From NCBI GenBank assembly GCA_015680905.1, contig CM027384.1, positions 71,271,501-71,335,500 on the forward strand: a DNA stretch of 64,000 nt. The letters are read 5' to 3'. Source of the DNA: Coptis chinensis. Lineage: Eukaryota > Streptophyta > Magnoliopsida > Ranunculales > Ranunculaceae. The position numbers were made by a program, and so were the translations under genes. Each line of letters opens with the position of its first letter. Within the stretch, counting starts at the first letter, position 1. Under the pieces are notes generated by a model. That model ran no database searches. It worked only from the letters and a program-made list of their open reading frames with translations, and had not been told where the DNA came from. This document shows positions 1 to 11,067 of the stretch, piece by piece.

Positions 1-1641
1 AGGTTCCCGAGAATCTTTTCTGGTTCATAGACAATCTTGTTATCAACTTTCTTGCGACCTCGAGTGGTGACAGCATTAACTTGTTCATAAGTAATCTCGG
101 GTTATCTACTTGCAAGACACCTCTTCCTTTTCGGTTGGCTCGGTGGCTTGGTAATGTTCCTTTTGATCTCTCTGTCAAGGGACGCAATGATTTGCCCTAT
201 CGGCCTTGAATGACACTAAAGTTATTCTCCAACTTCGGGTTCTTTGATTTGTCTGTTTGACTCATTGACAATGGTGGTGATAGCTTCTTCGGATGTGGGA
301 TAATAAGCTGCTTTGCTCTTTCGGGTAGGGGCAATATATCCACTCATAAGATCCGGTACTAACTCTTTGTTTGTGTTGGCTTGGTATTCTTTGGTTACGG
401 TATGATTGTTGATTTACGTATGGTTCTTTGGCGGTTTTGGAACTCAATCTTGGTTATTCAGGCGATTTGGTGATTTGAAATCACGGAGGAAAATTCCTCG
501 ATTTGTATTTTGTGGCTTCCAATAATTACGTCCTTGATTAAACTGGTTATTTCTTCCTAAAGAGTTGATACTACATGCCTCTGCATTAGTATCGGATATT
601 ATGAACACTCTTGATTGGTATGGCCTTCATCATAACATAGCTCACAAATGGTATAACAAGGCTTGGATGGTGAGGTTTAGCTTGGAAATTGTTTGGTTTT
701 GGAGGATTCATGGGGCCCGATCAAACTTCTTGTTCAGATTTTCAAGTCTGTTGATAGGCTTGCCATAATTGATAGCATTGCTTGATTTGGGTCTTCTTGA
801 ATTTGGTTGCCAAATTTCTTGGCACCCCTCCACTCTAGCTCGTCCTGCGTTGCTAGTACTCCATTGTTGAGTGTCTTGACTAAATTTCGAGAAAGTTGTA
901 AGCTTCCTCTCCATCCAATGATGTAAACTTACCTTGATGCATTGATGTATCATCAGCTTGTTCATAGTAGAAAGTCCTCGAAAAAAAAAATGAGCGGTGT
1001 GCTCTTATCATAACCATGATGTGGACATGAGACTAGCAGATTATTGAATTTCTCCCGGCTTTGATGATATTCTTGATCACCTTCCCTTTGAAATTGGCGA
1101 TGGCTTGCTTTGCATTGCATCGTTTTACGGGGTGGGTAGAACTTGTTCATAAACTTTGTTCTTAACTTCTCCCGGTTGTTGATTGAATTGATCGGTTGTG
1201 CAATTAACCATTCGGATGCTTTACGCCCGAGGGAGAGTGGAAAAAGAATTAACTTGATACTCTCATCCTTGATATTACGGTTCTTGAAAGTTAGGGGTGA
1301 TAGAAATTTGTTCATGTGAACATAAAGGTGAACATTATGCGAACCATTGAACTTTGGAAGCATAGAGATTCGCGATGCTCTAAGTTCAAATTGATTAACC
1401 GTCTCCGGAAAAACAATCTTGCTTGGTGGGTCTCCAATGATTGATGAATAGAAAGAAACTTTCGGCTTTTTCTCTGTTGTGCTTGCATTGGAGGAATAGC
1501 TTCAAGATTATTGGTGTCCAAAACACCTCCATCATTGCTTGCGGCCATTGTATCAATCTCGTCTAGTATTCTTGTGAGTCGGTTGTTAAACCTTGTCCTT
1601 TGTTGTGTTCTTACGGACGATGATATGGAATGACGGGGCAT
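1..1641 (-). pseudogene. gag remnant of family A (fossil)
   Basis: Minus-strand peptides match plant gypsy gag: an N-terminal arm, then a retrotransposon-gag core with stretches such as MLPKFNGSHNVHLYVH and NNLLVSCPHHGYDKST, followed by a Q/N-rich tail near 450-520. The same peptides occur in the family A gag at 55953-57651. Several breaks are present. Gag is the structural protein of the intracellular particle. Confidence 0.72.
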
Positions 1642-2153
1642 ACACTAGAAAATTCTATCGCGAAAACAACAAAAACTATCCTACTATGCAACTATTCTAA
1701 ATTATACTAGAATGTAAAACTACTTTTCTTCAATTTGGGTTGGGCTTTGCAGCTAGTATCTCGCCCGTTGTCTAAAAGTTTGTCTCTTCTAGGGTTATGG
1801 TGAATCACTTGGATTGCTTAAGTACCAGCTGCCACAGGCGATAGTCCGTTTGTCAAGATTAGGACAAGAAACACTAGAGTTTGATTTTTATTTGTGTTGG
1901 CTTACAACTTCAATTGTTGAAAAGGTCCTAAATGCAATTATACTAGAAAACAATAAAACTAAACTATGATGCAATTATACTAAGAAAGCAATAAAAAGAA
2001 TGAAGATTCGACTAACCTGGATGGTAGATCTTGTCTTCGAGATGTCCTTCAAGCTTCTTTCTTTCTTAAAAGGATGGATGATGCGGCTAAAATTACCTCA
2101 AGATCCAAAATTCTAATCTTGAAAGAAAACGTTAAACATAGACAACTTAAAAC

Positions 2154-2222
2154 GGCAGCGGCACCATTTGACCAACCTCTTTCCTAGGGCTACAATTAAT
2201 TATATCCCCGGCAGCGGCGCCA
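2154..2222 (-). other. Primer-binding site with a duplicated PBS/LTR-tip copy
   Basis: The minus strand reads TGGCGCCGCTGCCGGGGAT at 2222-2204 directly after the LTR, the form expected for a tRNA-Asp primer in Athila/Tat elements. About 45 bp further in, a second near-copy of the primer site together with the LTR tip (complement of GCACCATTTGACCAACCTC) lies at 2154-2182. A similar duplication of primer site and LTR tip is seen in the family A copy at 49928-59987. Confidence 0.7.
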
Positions 2223-2224
2223 TT

Positions 2225-3860
2225 TGACCAACCTCTTTTTGTGTGTTTAGAAGGTGTATGGATGATGTAGATAGATGATGATCGTTGAACAAAAGAGAAG
2301 CGTATCAAAACCTAATTATCCCTCACTAAGTAAAGGATGAGTATGGTATTGTTCCACTTTTAAGTGTATGTTATGTGAAGAACAGGACTGGAAAGGGGGT
2401 TTGAGGGATTAAAAACTAATGTTGTAGAGATTGTAGATTCTAATGCTAAACTAAGCTAAACTAACTAAACTATTGATAATTTATAAGAGAGAGAATTCAA
2501 GAGATTAGAATCCACCAATACTTTTAATCTATGACCTTTACGCTTCATGGTTGTTCTTACAAGTAGACTACAATTAGGCAATCGGCGAGTGCCGATGCCC
2601 TTTGGATGAAACATCGTTAACAATTAACTCTACTTAAGGTTGTTCTTATGTTTATGCTATTAATATCTTCTTTCCTTTTATGTAAGCTCGGGCAGCCATT
2701 CAATGTATTACCAAGAGCAACATCAAGGAGTACTTCTTAATAGGGCGACCATTCAATGAATCACCATTTAAGGCAAACACAAAGAATACTTCCCCTAGGC
2801 AGCCCTCCCCTGAGCTACCCCTTCTAAGGCAACACAAAGAATACTTCCCTAACTCTAAAGAATTACACTACTAGAAGAAAAGTAAAGAACACTAGCATGA
2901 TATTAATATTGCAAAACATAAACCCTATTCTATACTTCCATCCCCGGTGTGGGCAATGGAACTAATAACTACAAACATAAAGAACTAACTTTGATTGAAG
3001 AACACCATGAACCGGAAGAATCATTAAACCTTAAGCAGCGGCTTCATCTCCTCCCCTTGAAGGAGAAGATTAGCCTTCCATATAGAAGGAAGAACACGAA
3101 GAGCGAGAAGAAGAAGAGTTGAAGAACATAAGACTAGAAAGACTAATTTATTAAGACTCAGCTAGTTAAAACCGATCTTTTATTATTAATCTCTCTCTGC
3201 CTCAAGTTCTGGAGACAAGAATATAAGTGAATTGGCAAATTACATAAGGCACTTAGGTCCTCTATTTATAGGGGTTACAATGAGTTCTAGAAGCATTCCA
3301 AACCGTCATTTGTTTCCTAATACAAATAGGTTTCTTTTAGAGTCCGACTTCGTCTTCAAAACCGAGAAGGAATTGGCTACAATTAATCGATTCATGCGTC
3401 ACGGACGATTATCCATGCGTCCCAGACTTAATCAATGCGTCTGGATGCTCGATCTATGCGTCCCAGACGTAATCAATGCGTCTGGATGCTCGATCCATGC
3501 GTCCCAGATGCATAAGCCGATTTTTATTCTTCGCTCTATCCTTCTATCCTCTTTTGCGGGCTTTGGTCCAAGCAACGAATCCTTTGGCCTTGGGCTTCCA
3601 AATAGACTTTAAAATAGGTCCAAGTCGCATATTTAATAGCTCCAATTCCTTGGCCTTCTCCATGATTGTCCACGGACCTCCCATGTGATCATTAATGCTC
3701 CGAATTGCTTCGTTTTACCCCATTTTCTCTAATATTCTACAAAACTCTCTTTTTCACCTGTAGAATCTTAAAACACAACTTATAAACACTATTAGTCCAC
3801 TAAGATGGCTAAACAAGAGGCATAATCGAGGGTTAAATAGCACTTTTTGAGCACTTATCA
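2225..3860 (-). repeat. 5' LTR of family A element
   Basis: About 1.64 kb. Read on the minus strand it begins TGATAAGTGCTCAAAAAG and ends in TCA two bases before the primer-binding site. It is homologous along most of its length to the LTRs at 51097-52660 and 58257-59987; shared stretches include the TCTATTTATAGGGGTTAC region and the block of TCCCAGACG-type direct repeats near 3400-3510. The inner tip differs from the other two copies, so this is a diverged member or subfamily. Confidence 0.82.
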
Positions 3861-5192
3861 GAGGCCACAGCGGCATTGTCCAAAGCGGAGTCCGCCGTAT
3901 TCACTTTCCGGTTGCGCACATTGAAAACGGGACAGAAATCCTCAAAAGGCGCAAGAGTGGATGTTGGGGCGTGAGGCTGAGCGGGTTCCTTGCCATGTCG
4001 GTGAGTGCAGGGAGAGGAGTCAACTGGATGAGAGGGTGCAGAAGTAGGGGCTTGACCTTCAGGCACGGAGCCCTGGTGAATTGTAGAGATAGGCCCCTCA
4101 GAGGTGGACATCCGCGGCCTCTTGGCTGGCGGTTGATCAACAGGCGCATGCATCGTTGCAGGTGGTACTTCCATCACATCGTCATCAGAGTCGCTGTCGA
4201 ACAACTTCTGCTTGCGAACGTCCATGTCTTCTGGAGGAGAGGGGATTGAGGTGAACTTATCGTCCCAGTGGGAAATAGAGCGGTAGGATGGGACGTCGTC
4301 GGGAATGGAGGAAGGGTGAAGATCTTGAGGGTCTCGAGAGGCCACAGAGAGTGAGGAAGTTCGAGGAGAGGGGTGATGAAAATTATGGGGGCGAGACCTC
4401 TTCTTTGAAGGAGGAGAAGCACGGGGCTTTCGCTCTTTGGGAGGGGGAGGACGGAAAAAAGGACCAGTTAATCCGCGGAAGGTGTTGAGAGTAGGAATGG
4501 GTACTAAAGGAGTAGCGGTGGTGGGATGAATGCCTAAAAAGTCAGCCTGGGCATAACCAAGGTCACGGAGCTTGGCAAAGATGGGACAGGAGATGTTTTC
4601 GTAAATCTGGGATTTGGAATCCGGCCGCCAACCTGCAAATAAAGACGATTATAGGTTAATAGGTTAAAGGGAAAACATTTCAAATAACAGGAAAAGACTG
4701 ATACTCACCGCGAAGTCGGAAGGCAAGATGATTAAGAGTCAGGGTGGAGGGAATGTCCGCGGACAGGAAGTTTCCTAAAACATAAAGCAGATAGTGGTGC
4801 CAAACTTTATCTGAAGTGGTAAGTCAAAGGAGAAAAGATCGTTTCTTAGGATGAACACAGAAGGATTGGTATCCTATGCTTACGTCCTTGGTGCTGGTTT
4901 TGAGGTAGTAGTGAGAGTAGATATCGCGGATGGTGATCTTAGGTTCTTGGGTCCTATTGTAAGAATTCGCGGCATACATTATCTGCCAGAAATTACCTAT
5001 GCCTTGACAAGGGGGAATGTTAAAGTGGTTGCAAACTTCAACATCCAAAAGAGTAATGGGAAGCCATAGACCGGCAACTATTTGGCCTACAGTGATGACA
5101 AGAGAGCCCGGTCGGCGAGGAACCAAATGCGGATAGTGAGTGACGGAGGACACATGTTCTAAGTAGAATGTTAGCTGGAACACCGTAGGCAT
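3861..5192 (-). pseudogene. Retroelement-type ORF remnant, plant mobile/Transposase_28-like
   Basis: The minus strand carries two related stretches. At 5192-4824 a peptide includes LVPRRPGSLVITVGQIVAGL and CNHFNIPPCQ, resembling the plant mobile or 'putative gypsy type transposon' (Transposase_28) domain found in gag-like proteins of plant LTR elements. At 4485-3861 a Pro/Ser-rich, acidic linker follows (SDSDDDVMEVPP; PPAKRPRM). The right edge of the family A LTR at 3860 cuts this frame, so the LTR element inserted into it. Between the parts (4636-4823) an intron or degenerate stretch is likely. The domain assignment is from remembered family style and is tentative. Confidence 0.4.
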
Positions 5193-6330
5193 CTCTAAGG
5201 GCGTCTAAATTAGGTCTACGAGATCTAGGGGGGTGGCAATAAAGTAGTGAGGCGGCCGGAACTGGAGGGTACCGCAGTGGAAGCAGGAGGAGGGGGAGAG
5301 GATACCCCCACTGAACGGGAAGATATGATGAGTCGCCAGATTTGCGGTCTGACATCGGAAAGGAGATGAACAGATTCTAGAAATCGAAGTATTTCAAAAC
5401 AAAAAAGGGAAAAGACAGTGCAACTAAAGGAAAGAAGGCCAAAATAACGTACTGATCAAGGGGAAGAGAGAGGTGGTGAGGCCTTGAAAGATAGTCGGAG
5501 GAGAAGAAAAATACCGGAGAGACCACCACAGGTAAGCACGCGAGCACCAGCGAAGGAGTGAAGGAAAAGAAAAATGGGGAGCTGGAGCAAAGGAAGAGGG
5601 AAATAAGAGGCAAGGAAAAAGAAAGTGAGGGAATAAGAAGAAGGAGTGTGGTTTAAATAGTATAGGGGGTAAAAAGGTAATTCCAGAACGGCAAGGAAAT
5701 CGAAGCATCGGCTGGGGCTCCAGCCGAAGGACGACACGTGTAAGTGCAGGAAACAAGGGGCTGCCAAAAAAATCGCGCGTGATGAGTGCCTTTCACATCA
5801 CACGCTTCCCAAGGTGAACAGATATTAGCTGGAGAGAAGATAGAGAGGTGGAAGTTCTCGACCTTGGGCCAATTATATGACCGCGAAGTCGAGAAGGGGG
5901 ATTTGTAGTGGCCCATTATGTGATACGGGACTTAGACAAAGACAAAGGGGGAAGGCAGTGTAACAAGGAAGGCCAGGAAGTACGAGATCATGTCCACGGG
6001 GCACAAGTACTAGCCGTGGGATGAAGGGAATGGGAACGGTTTGGATAGGTGTGACCCAATAGAGGAGTAACGACCGAGTCAGCGGGACGAGAGGGAAGCA
6101 GCTTAATATGCTACCCTGGGGAGCAGGGGATTCGAGCCACAGAACCCTAAGAGGCAGACGTGGCCGTGGTACAGCAAAAAACAGAGTCGTCAGATGAGGA
6201 GACAGATGGACGGTACATAGAGGAAGGGGGAGGGATATAAAAAGAAGGAGGAAGAGAGAAAAAGAGGTCGCATTTGAGAGAGAGAGGAAAAAGGAGAGAG
6301 AAGGAGAACTAGGAGGAGATTTTAGGTTCA
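5193..6330. other. GC-richer non-coding stretch with TATA-like motif
   Basis: No convincing reading frame. It is more GC-rich than its surroundings and strongly purine-biased on the plus strand. A TATA-like GGGATATAAAAAGAAGG at about 6232-6248 is followed by a GA-rich tract (6250-6320) that would suit a promoter plus leader. It may be an LTR or promoter of an unidentified element; no paired copy is visible in the window. Confidence 0.3.
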
Positions 6331-6340
6331 TACAAGGTGT

Positions 6341-8985
6341 ATGGTTCACAAACCCTATGGCGCCAAGAATCCACAAGCCCCATGCATGGAGAATGGAAAG
6401 TGTACCAAACATTATCCATGTGCATTCATCGATGAAACAACAATGGATCAAGTTGGGTATCCTATTTACCGTAGGTGCAATACTAGTAAGGAGCATGAAG
6501 TTCGGGATTATAAAGTTGATAACAGGGATGTAGTGCCTTACAACCTCTTTTTCTTATCAGAAATGTTTGATTGCCATATAAACGTTGAAGTATGTTCATC
6601 AGTCCATGCCGTTAAATACATTCACAAATACATCTACAAAGGTCACGACAGGGCAACTATGGTGATACTTGGCACTGATGACGAGATCCAACAGTACATT
6701 GATGTAAGGTATGTGGGACCACCAGAGGTAGCATGGTGTTTTCTTGAATTTTCTTTGCACAGAGAGTACCCAAAAGTTGAAAGATTAGCAGTTCATCTTG
6801 AAGGAATGCATTATGTCATTTTCAATGCAAGAGACACCAGGGCTGCAGTTGTTGCTAGAGCAGAAAGACAGAAATCAACTCTAACAGCTTTTTTTTAACA
6901 GTGTGCTCGAGATGCAAAGGCCCGTGCATTTACTTATTAGGAATTCCCACAGCACTATGTTTGGAAAAAAAACAAAAAATTTTGGAAGAAGAGAGATCAA
7001 TGTTCCGCTATTGGTAGAATGTACTTTGTAAATCCAAATGCTGGAGAATGTTTCTACCTCCACTTACTTTTGACAGTGGTCAGAGGTCCTACATCCTTTT
7101 TAGATCTTCGTACTGTCAGTGGATCTGAATATAGTACATTTAAAGCGGCATGTGTTGCACGTGGTTTGTTAGAAGATGACGATGAATGGAGGCAATGTCT
7201 ACAAGAAGCGTCTATAATCAACACTGGCTATCAACTGTGAAGGTTGTTCAACATTTTGCTTTTGGAATGTTCCCCCACAAGTCTTGTACTACTGTTGAAT
7301 GAATTTGCAACAAGTATCTGTGATGACCTTACAATGAAAATACGTAACACCCAATTCCTGACCCAACCGAAGAACAAGTAGCTGATTATGGGTTATATTT
7401 GTTGAACCGATTGTTTTTTTAAGTAGAAAGAACATTATATGATTTCCCAGACATGCCTAAACCCATAAGAAACTGGGATGAAGCTACAGATAATAGACTC
7501 ATTGGGGAGCAAAGACAGCTCCCACATAATGGGCTCCACGCAGAGCCCACCTTCAATGTCTTGCGGGTGAATGACGAACAGTGTGACGCCCATACCAAGG
7601 TAACAGATTTAGTGGTAAACAACTGAGAAGACGTTTTTTTCTTGGATGGAGCAGCAGGGACTGGTAAAACATTTGTGTACAACACAATTGCTGCAACTTG
7701 CCGCAGTACGTCTTGGCCATATAGTAATAACGGTTGCTTCATCTGGAATTGCAGCGTTGTTGTTGTCTTGCGGAAGAACGGCATATTCGACTTTTAAAAT
7801 TCCTTTAAATGTGATGGATGAAACATTCTGCAGTTTTACCAAGAACTCAATACAGCTGATCTTTTCAAAGAGACAAGCTTAATAATTTGGGATGAAGTGT
7901 CGATGCAACATAGACATTGTGTGGAAGCTGTCGAAAGGACACTTTGAGATATTAGGGATAATTCAAATCCGTTCGGTGGAATAATTGTTGTTCTTGGAGG
8001 TGATTTTAGACAAACTCTCACTATTATACCAAAAGGGGTTCGGGAGCAATTTGTAGGTGCATCATTGAGGAGATCTCAGCTATGGCGGCATGTAAATGTT
8101 GTGCACTTAGTCCAAAACATGCGCCTTGATGTGTCAGACCCTAATAATGCAAACTTTGTTAATTACTTGGTCGAGGTAAGTTGTTAATTCAAATCTTTAG
8201 TTATGGTGCTTTACTATAGATATATCTTTAGTCAAAGTTAAGCAACAGCTAATTTTGTTTTTTCTAAACTTTTAGATTGGAACGAGTCCTACGGAAATGG
8301 TTGAGCTGCCTACAGGCATACTTAAGTGTGGAAATCAAGAAGAACTCATTTCATCAGTTTATCCAAATTTGGATGTGGCGGGCACAACATCACCAACTTT
8401 TCTAAATGAACGAACTATACTCTCTGCGAAACGACGACGTCAGTGTAATCAACGAAGCAACTCTAAATATGTTTCCTAGAGAAAAGTTTCTTACTTAGCG
8501 GCAGATAAAATCATCGATGATGCTAACAATTCTGAAAATAATGGATCTCATTATCCAAGTGAGTTTCTTAACTCTCTTGATCCCCCCAGCTTGCCGCCTT
8601 TTAATCTACAGCTGAAGGTCGGCTACCCTCTAATGTTGCTTAGGAATATTGCATCGAGGGATGGACTCTGCAATTGGACATGACTAATCGTGCTTCGTTA
8701 TGAAAAAAGAGTGATTCAAGCAATAATTTTAACTGGGGCAAAAGCCGGAGAAACTGTGTTTATTCCTAGAATATCTCTGTCTCCATCTGCTATTAAGATG
8801 CCTTTTCAAATGTCAAGACGTCAATTTCCAGTGAGACTAGCATTTGCTATGACAATAAATAAGTCCCAAGGACAATCGGTGAAGTACGTTGGTTGACCTA
8901 TAAACACCCGCATTCAGTCATGGACATCTATATGTCGCACTATCAAGATGCACATCTTCCAAGAGGATTAGTGTTCTCTTACCAC
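6341..8985 (+). pseudogene. Helitron Rep-helicase remnant
   Basis: Helitrons move by rolling-circle replication with a Rep nuclease fused to a PIF1-like helicase. The plus strand opens with the Helitron helicase-like domain (MVHKPYGAKNPQAPCMENGK) and reaches the two-tyrosine Rep motif KYIHKYIYKGHD near 6611-6646. PIF1 motifs follow in order: Walker A GAAGTGKT at 7648-7671, Walker B DEVS at 7891-7902, GGDFRQ near 8000, INKSQGQS at 8855-8878 and LYVALSRC at 8925-8948. The upstream HUH histidine motif is absent, so the N-terminus is truncated. The frame shifts after a T-run at about 6887-6895 and again around 7240-7640, and a stop interrupts it near 8892. An intron is visible at 8176-8275. Neither Helitron terminus was recognised. 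Confidence 0.85.
8176..8275 (+). other. Intron in Helitron helicase
   Basis: A GTAAGTTG donor follows the peptide NYLVE, and a TTTTAG acceptor precedes IGTSPTEM, joining the helicase frame in phase. Plant Helitron helicase genes commonly carry introns. Confidence 0.6.
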
Positions 8986-9567
8986 CCGGTCCATCTAACA
9001 GTACTACCAATATAGTGTACCCAGAAGTGTTGCTTTGATATTGTACAAGGGAAAACAATTTATGTTAATATATTAATTACACAAGTTTCATTCAAATAAT
9101 GAACTTCGTGTTGTCAATTTAAAAGAAGCAAATCCAATGCTTTAATCCCTATAAAGACCCTTATCTTTCTACTTTTTTCAATTTTGTCAAACTTTATATT
9201 AAATTACAGTATGCAATAAATCATGCGTCATAAAGTGACACGTGCGTTCTTATCCCTTGACAATAATTGATCTTACATTATTTAAAACTGGCTCCATTAT
9301 ATCAAACCACTGATAGCATTAACACACATGCGTTCGCACTGATTTTATGAAGTTAATGACGATGTAGATTTTTTTTTAATATTATACTTAAAAACAAGTG
9401 TCAAAAAAGTAGTTTGTTTGACAAATTGATTTTTCTTTATTAAATAATTCTTTTACAGTCATGCCTAAGTAGAGCTTATGTTAAATAATTCTTCGACTGT
9501 GCTAAACAATATAACAATTTTTTGAAATCCCTCATGTGACATCCCTCATGCTTAAACTATATATATT
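8986..9567. other. AT-rich spacer, no gene seen
   Basis: AT-rich DNA with many stops in every frame. It could contain the 3' end of the Helitron, but no CTRR end preceded by a hairpin could be assigned with confidence. Confidence 0.4.
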
Positions 9568-9646
9568 GGGCTGGCTACATAGACATACAGAAATAACATA
9601 CGGAATTGACATACACAATCCTACCTACCTACATAATGAACTAAAA

Positions 9647-9876
9647 GCTAATTTTATAGGGATGTGATCTCCACAACATGGAGATCATCTCCACAAAAAA
9701 TCAGCTCTTTTGAACATGTCTAACCCTACCAAAAATTGAGTTCAAATTAGAAATTTATCTAACGGTCCAGAATTTTAACACTTTTTTGACAAGACTAAAC
9801 ACATCCGATTGAGCTGATTTTTTGTGGAGATATTATCCATGGTAGGAAGATAATATCTACCAAATTAAAAATTAGC
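9647..9876. mobile_element. Small foldback MITE inside the TIR element
   Basis: About 230 bp bounded by GCTAATTTT and its complement. An internal inverted pair (9687-9707 and 9811-9831, CTCCACAAAAAATCAGCTC) is exact and would form a strong hairpin. The repeated GATCTCCACAACATGGAGATC segment near 9666-9687 adds a second small hairpin. No clear target-site duplication was found. Confidence 0.5.
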
Positions 9877-9948
9877 CCTTAGAGCAATGTGCAAGTCTGC
9901 TTTTGGATTGTGTATGTCAATTCCATATGTCATTTCTGTATGTCGACG

Positions 9949-10818
9949 TAGGGGTGTAATACGGGGCGGACGGTTCAACCGCGGGTCAAATAGTGAAGGG
10001 GCGGGGCAGGGCGGGTCTATGGGATATAAATCCAGTGGTCCCCGACAGGACGGGGTGGGGCAGGTTGAAGTGCTATTTATTAGTACCACCACCCGACCTG
10101 TTAGGTCAGCTTACGGGACGGGTTTCGGGCGAGTCATTCCGGTCGAGTAGAAACTGTCATTTTAACCCAATTTTACAACCAAAAAAAAACTTCCTAATTC
10201 AAAAAGTAATATCTTTCCAATTCACAACATAGAGAAAATTAATGGAATCAATGAAAAATAAATAAAAATGAAAAACTATAACTTGAACTCGAAACCATAT
10301 ATATCTGAAAATTTGAAACTTTTTTATCGCTTGATTTACCATTTGTAAATTGATTATCTTCTATAGCAAGATAAAATGAAGATGGGAGGATCTATATATG
10401 GTACAAACCAATAAAATATAAACAAAGAATTCAAAATTAATACAAAGATAAATGATTCATCTTCTCCAAAATTCGAAAGTTGAATTTGAACTCTTGATAT
10501 TTGCCCAATGTTCAAGCTTAAACGTTTGAAATTAATGTTGAACTCATAAGTTTGTGTTCATATCTTTCAAATTCCTACAAAAGTTAAAAAAAATATAAAC
10601 AAAATTCAAAATTATTGGAGTTAGAGTCTTGGAACGGTGCGGGTCAACGGCTTATGGCACAGTGTGGGTCGGGCGGCTCAACGGGTTGGGTTTGAGCATA
10701 TAACCTACACCCATAGCCCAACGGCATAGAAACGGTGGCGGGGTGGGGCAGGTCTGTTTTCGGGTCGGTGTGGGTTTGGGTTACGGGTGATGGGTCAACG
10801 ATTTTTTTTACACTCCTA
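9949..10818. mobile_element. Non-autonomous hAT element with 8-bp TSD
   Basis: 870 bp bounded by TAGGGGTGTAAT on the left and the complement of TAGGAGTGTAAA on the right, flanked by the exact 8-bp duplication TGTCGACG (9941-9948 and 10819-10826). The 8-bp duplication and TAGGGGTG-type ends are typical of hAT elements. The subterminal regions are G-rich with repeated GGGCGGGTC-like motifs, while the centre is AT-rich. There is no transposase, so it relied on a partner element. It inserted into the right arm of the surrounding TIR element. Confidence 0.82.
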
Positions 10819-10836
10819 TGTCGACGTAGCCAGCCC

Positions 10837-11067
10837 GTACATATATAAAATTGTTAAAGAAAAAGAAAATAAGGAACACAAATATGTTTATTAAAAAAGA
10901 CTTATGACGCATGTGTAAAAAAAAAAAATAAAAATGTAACAATATAAAAAAAAAACCCCCACCTTCTTATCTCTCCCCCTCTCTAAATGAAACTCCAATC
11001 ACCTATACACACACCCATCCACCCCAGGAGTTTTATGCCCTAAAACAATATTTATTTTCCTACATCC
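10837..11067. other. AT-rich spacer
   Basis: A-rich tracts and a CT-rich patch (10957-10990) precede the reading frames that start at 11068. No gene is seen. The CT-rich patch could be a leader of the following frames. Confidence 0.35.

Larger units (their letters stand above)
1..3860 (-). mobile_element. Athila-like Ty3/gypsy element, family A, 5' part (fossil)
   Basis: The minus strand reads 5' LTR (3860 to 2225), a tRNA-Asp-like primer-binding site, an untranslated leader and a gag region that runs off the left window edge. The LTR starts TGATAAGTGCTC, and the leader and gag match the family A copy at 49928-59987. The Asp-type primer site and gag style point to the Athila/Tat branch of Ty3/gypsy. 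The 3' half lies outside the window, so its target-site duplication cannot be checked. The outer LTR edge interrupts an older minus-strand reading frame at 3861. The element looks broken, with several breaks. Confidence 0.8.
9568..10836. mobile_element. Terminal-inverted-repeat element, host of two nested elements
   Basis: The left end GGGCTGGCTACATAGACATA (9568 onward) and following bases to about 9626 are repeated inverted at 9905-9948 and, past a later insertion, at 10827-10836. The arms are about 60 bp and about 90% alike. Flanking 9-mers (9559-9567 and 10837-10845) agree at only 6 of 9 positions, so the target-site duplication and superfamily are unresolved; a Mutator-like origin is possible. 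Without its insertions it is roughly 400 bp, a MITE size, and non-coding. Confidence 0.62.

Noticed and set aside
5377-5916. Overlapping Phe/Ser/Leu-rich minus-strand frames near 5.4-5.9 kb
   Set aside because: Composition follows the purine-rich opposite strand. No domain is visible and several frames are open at once, so chance open frames are the better explanation.
5873-6496. A 207-codon minus-strand frame resembling a membrane protein
   Set aside because: It is the complement of the GA-rich tract and overlaps the Helitron start antisense. Its hydrophobic look comes from CT-rich codons.
8986-9567. Helitron 3' terminus
   Set aside because: No CTRR end with an upstream hairpin stood out from the AT-rich background, so it was left unassigned.
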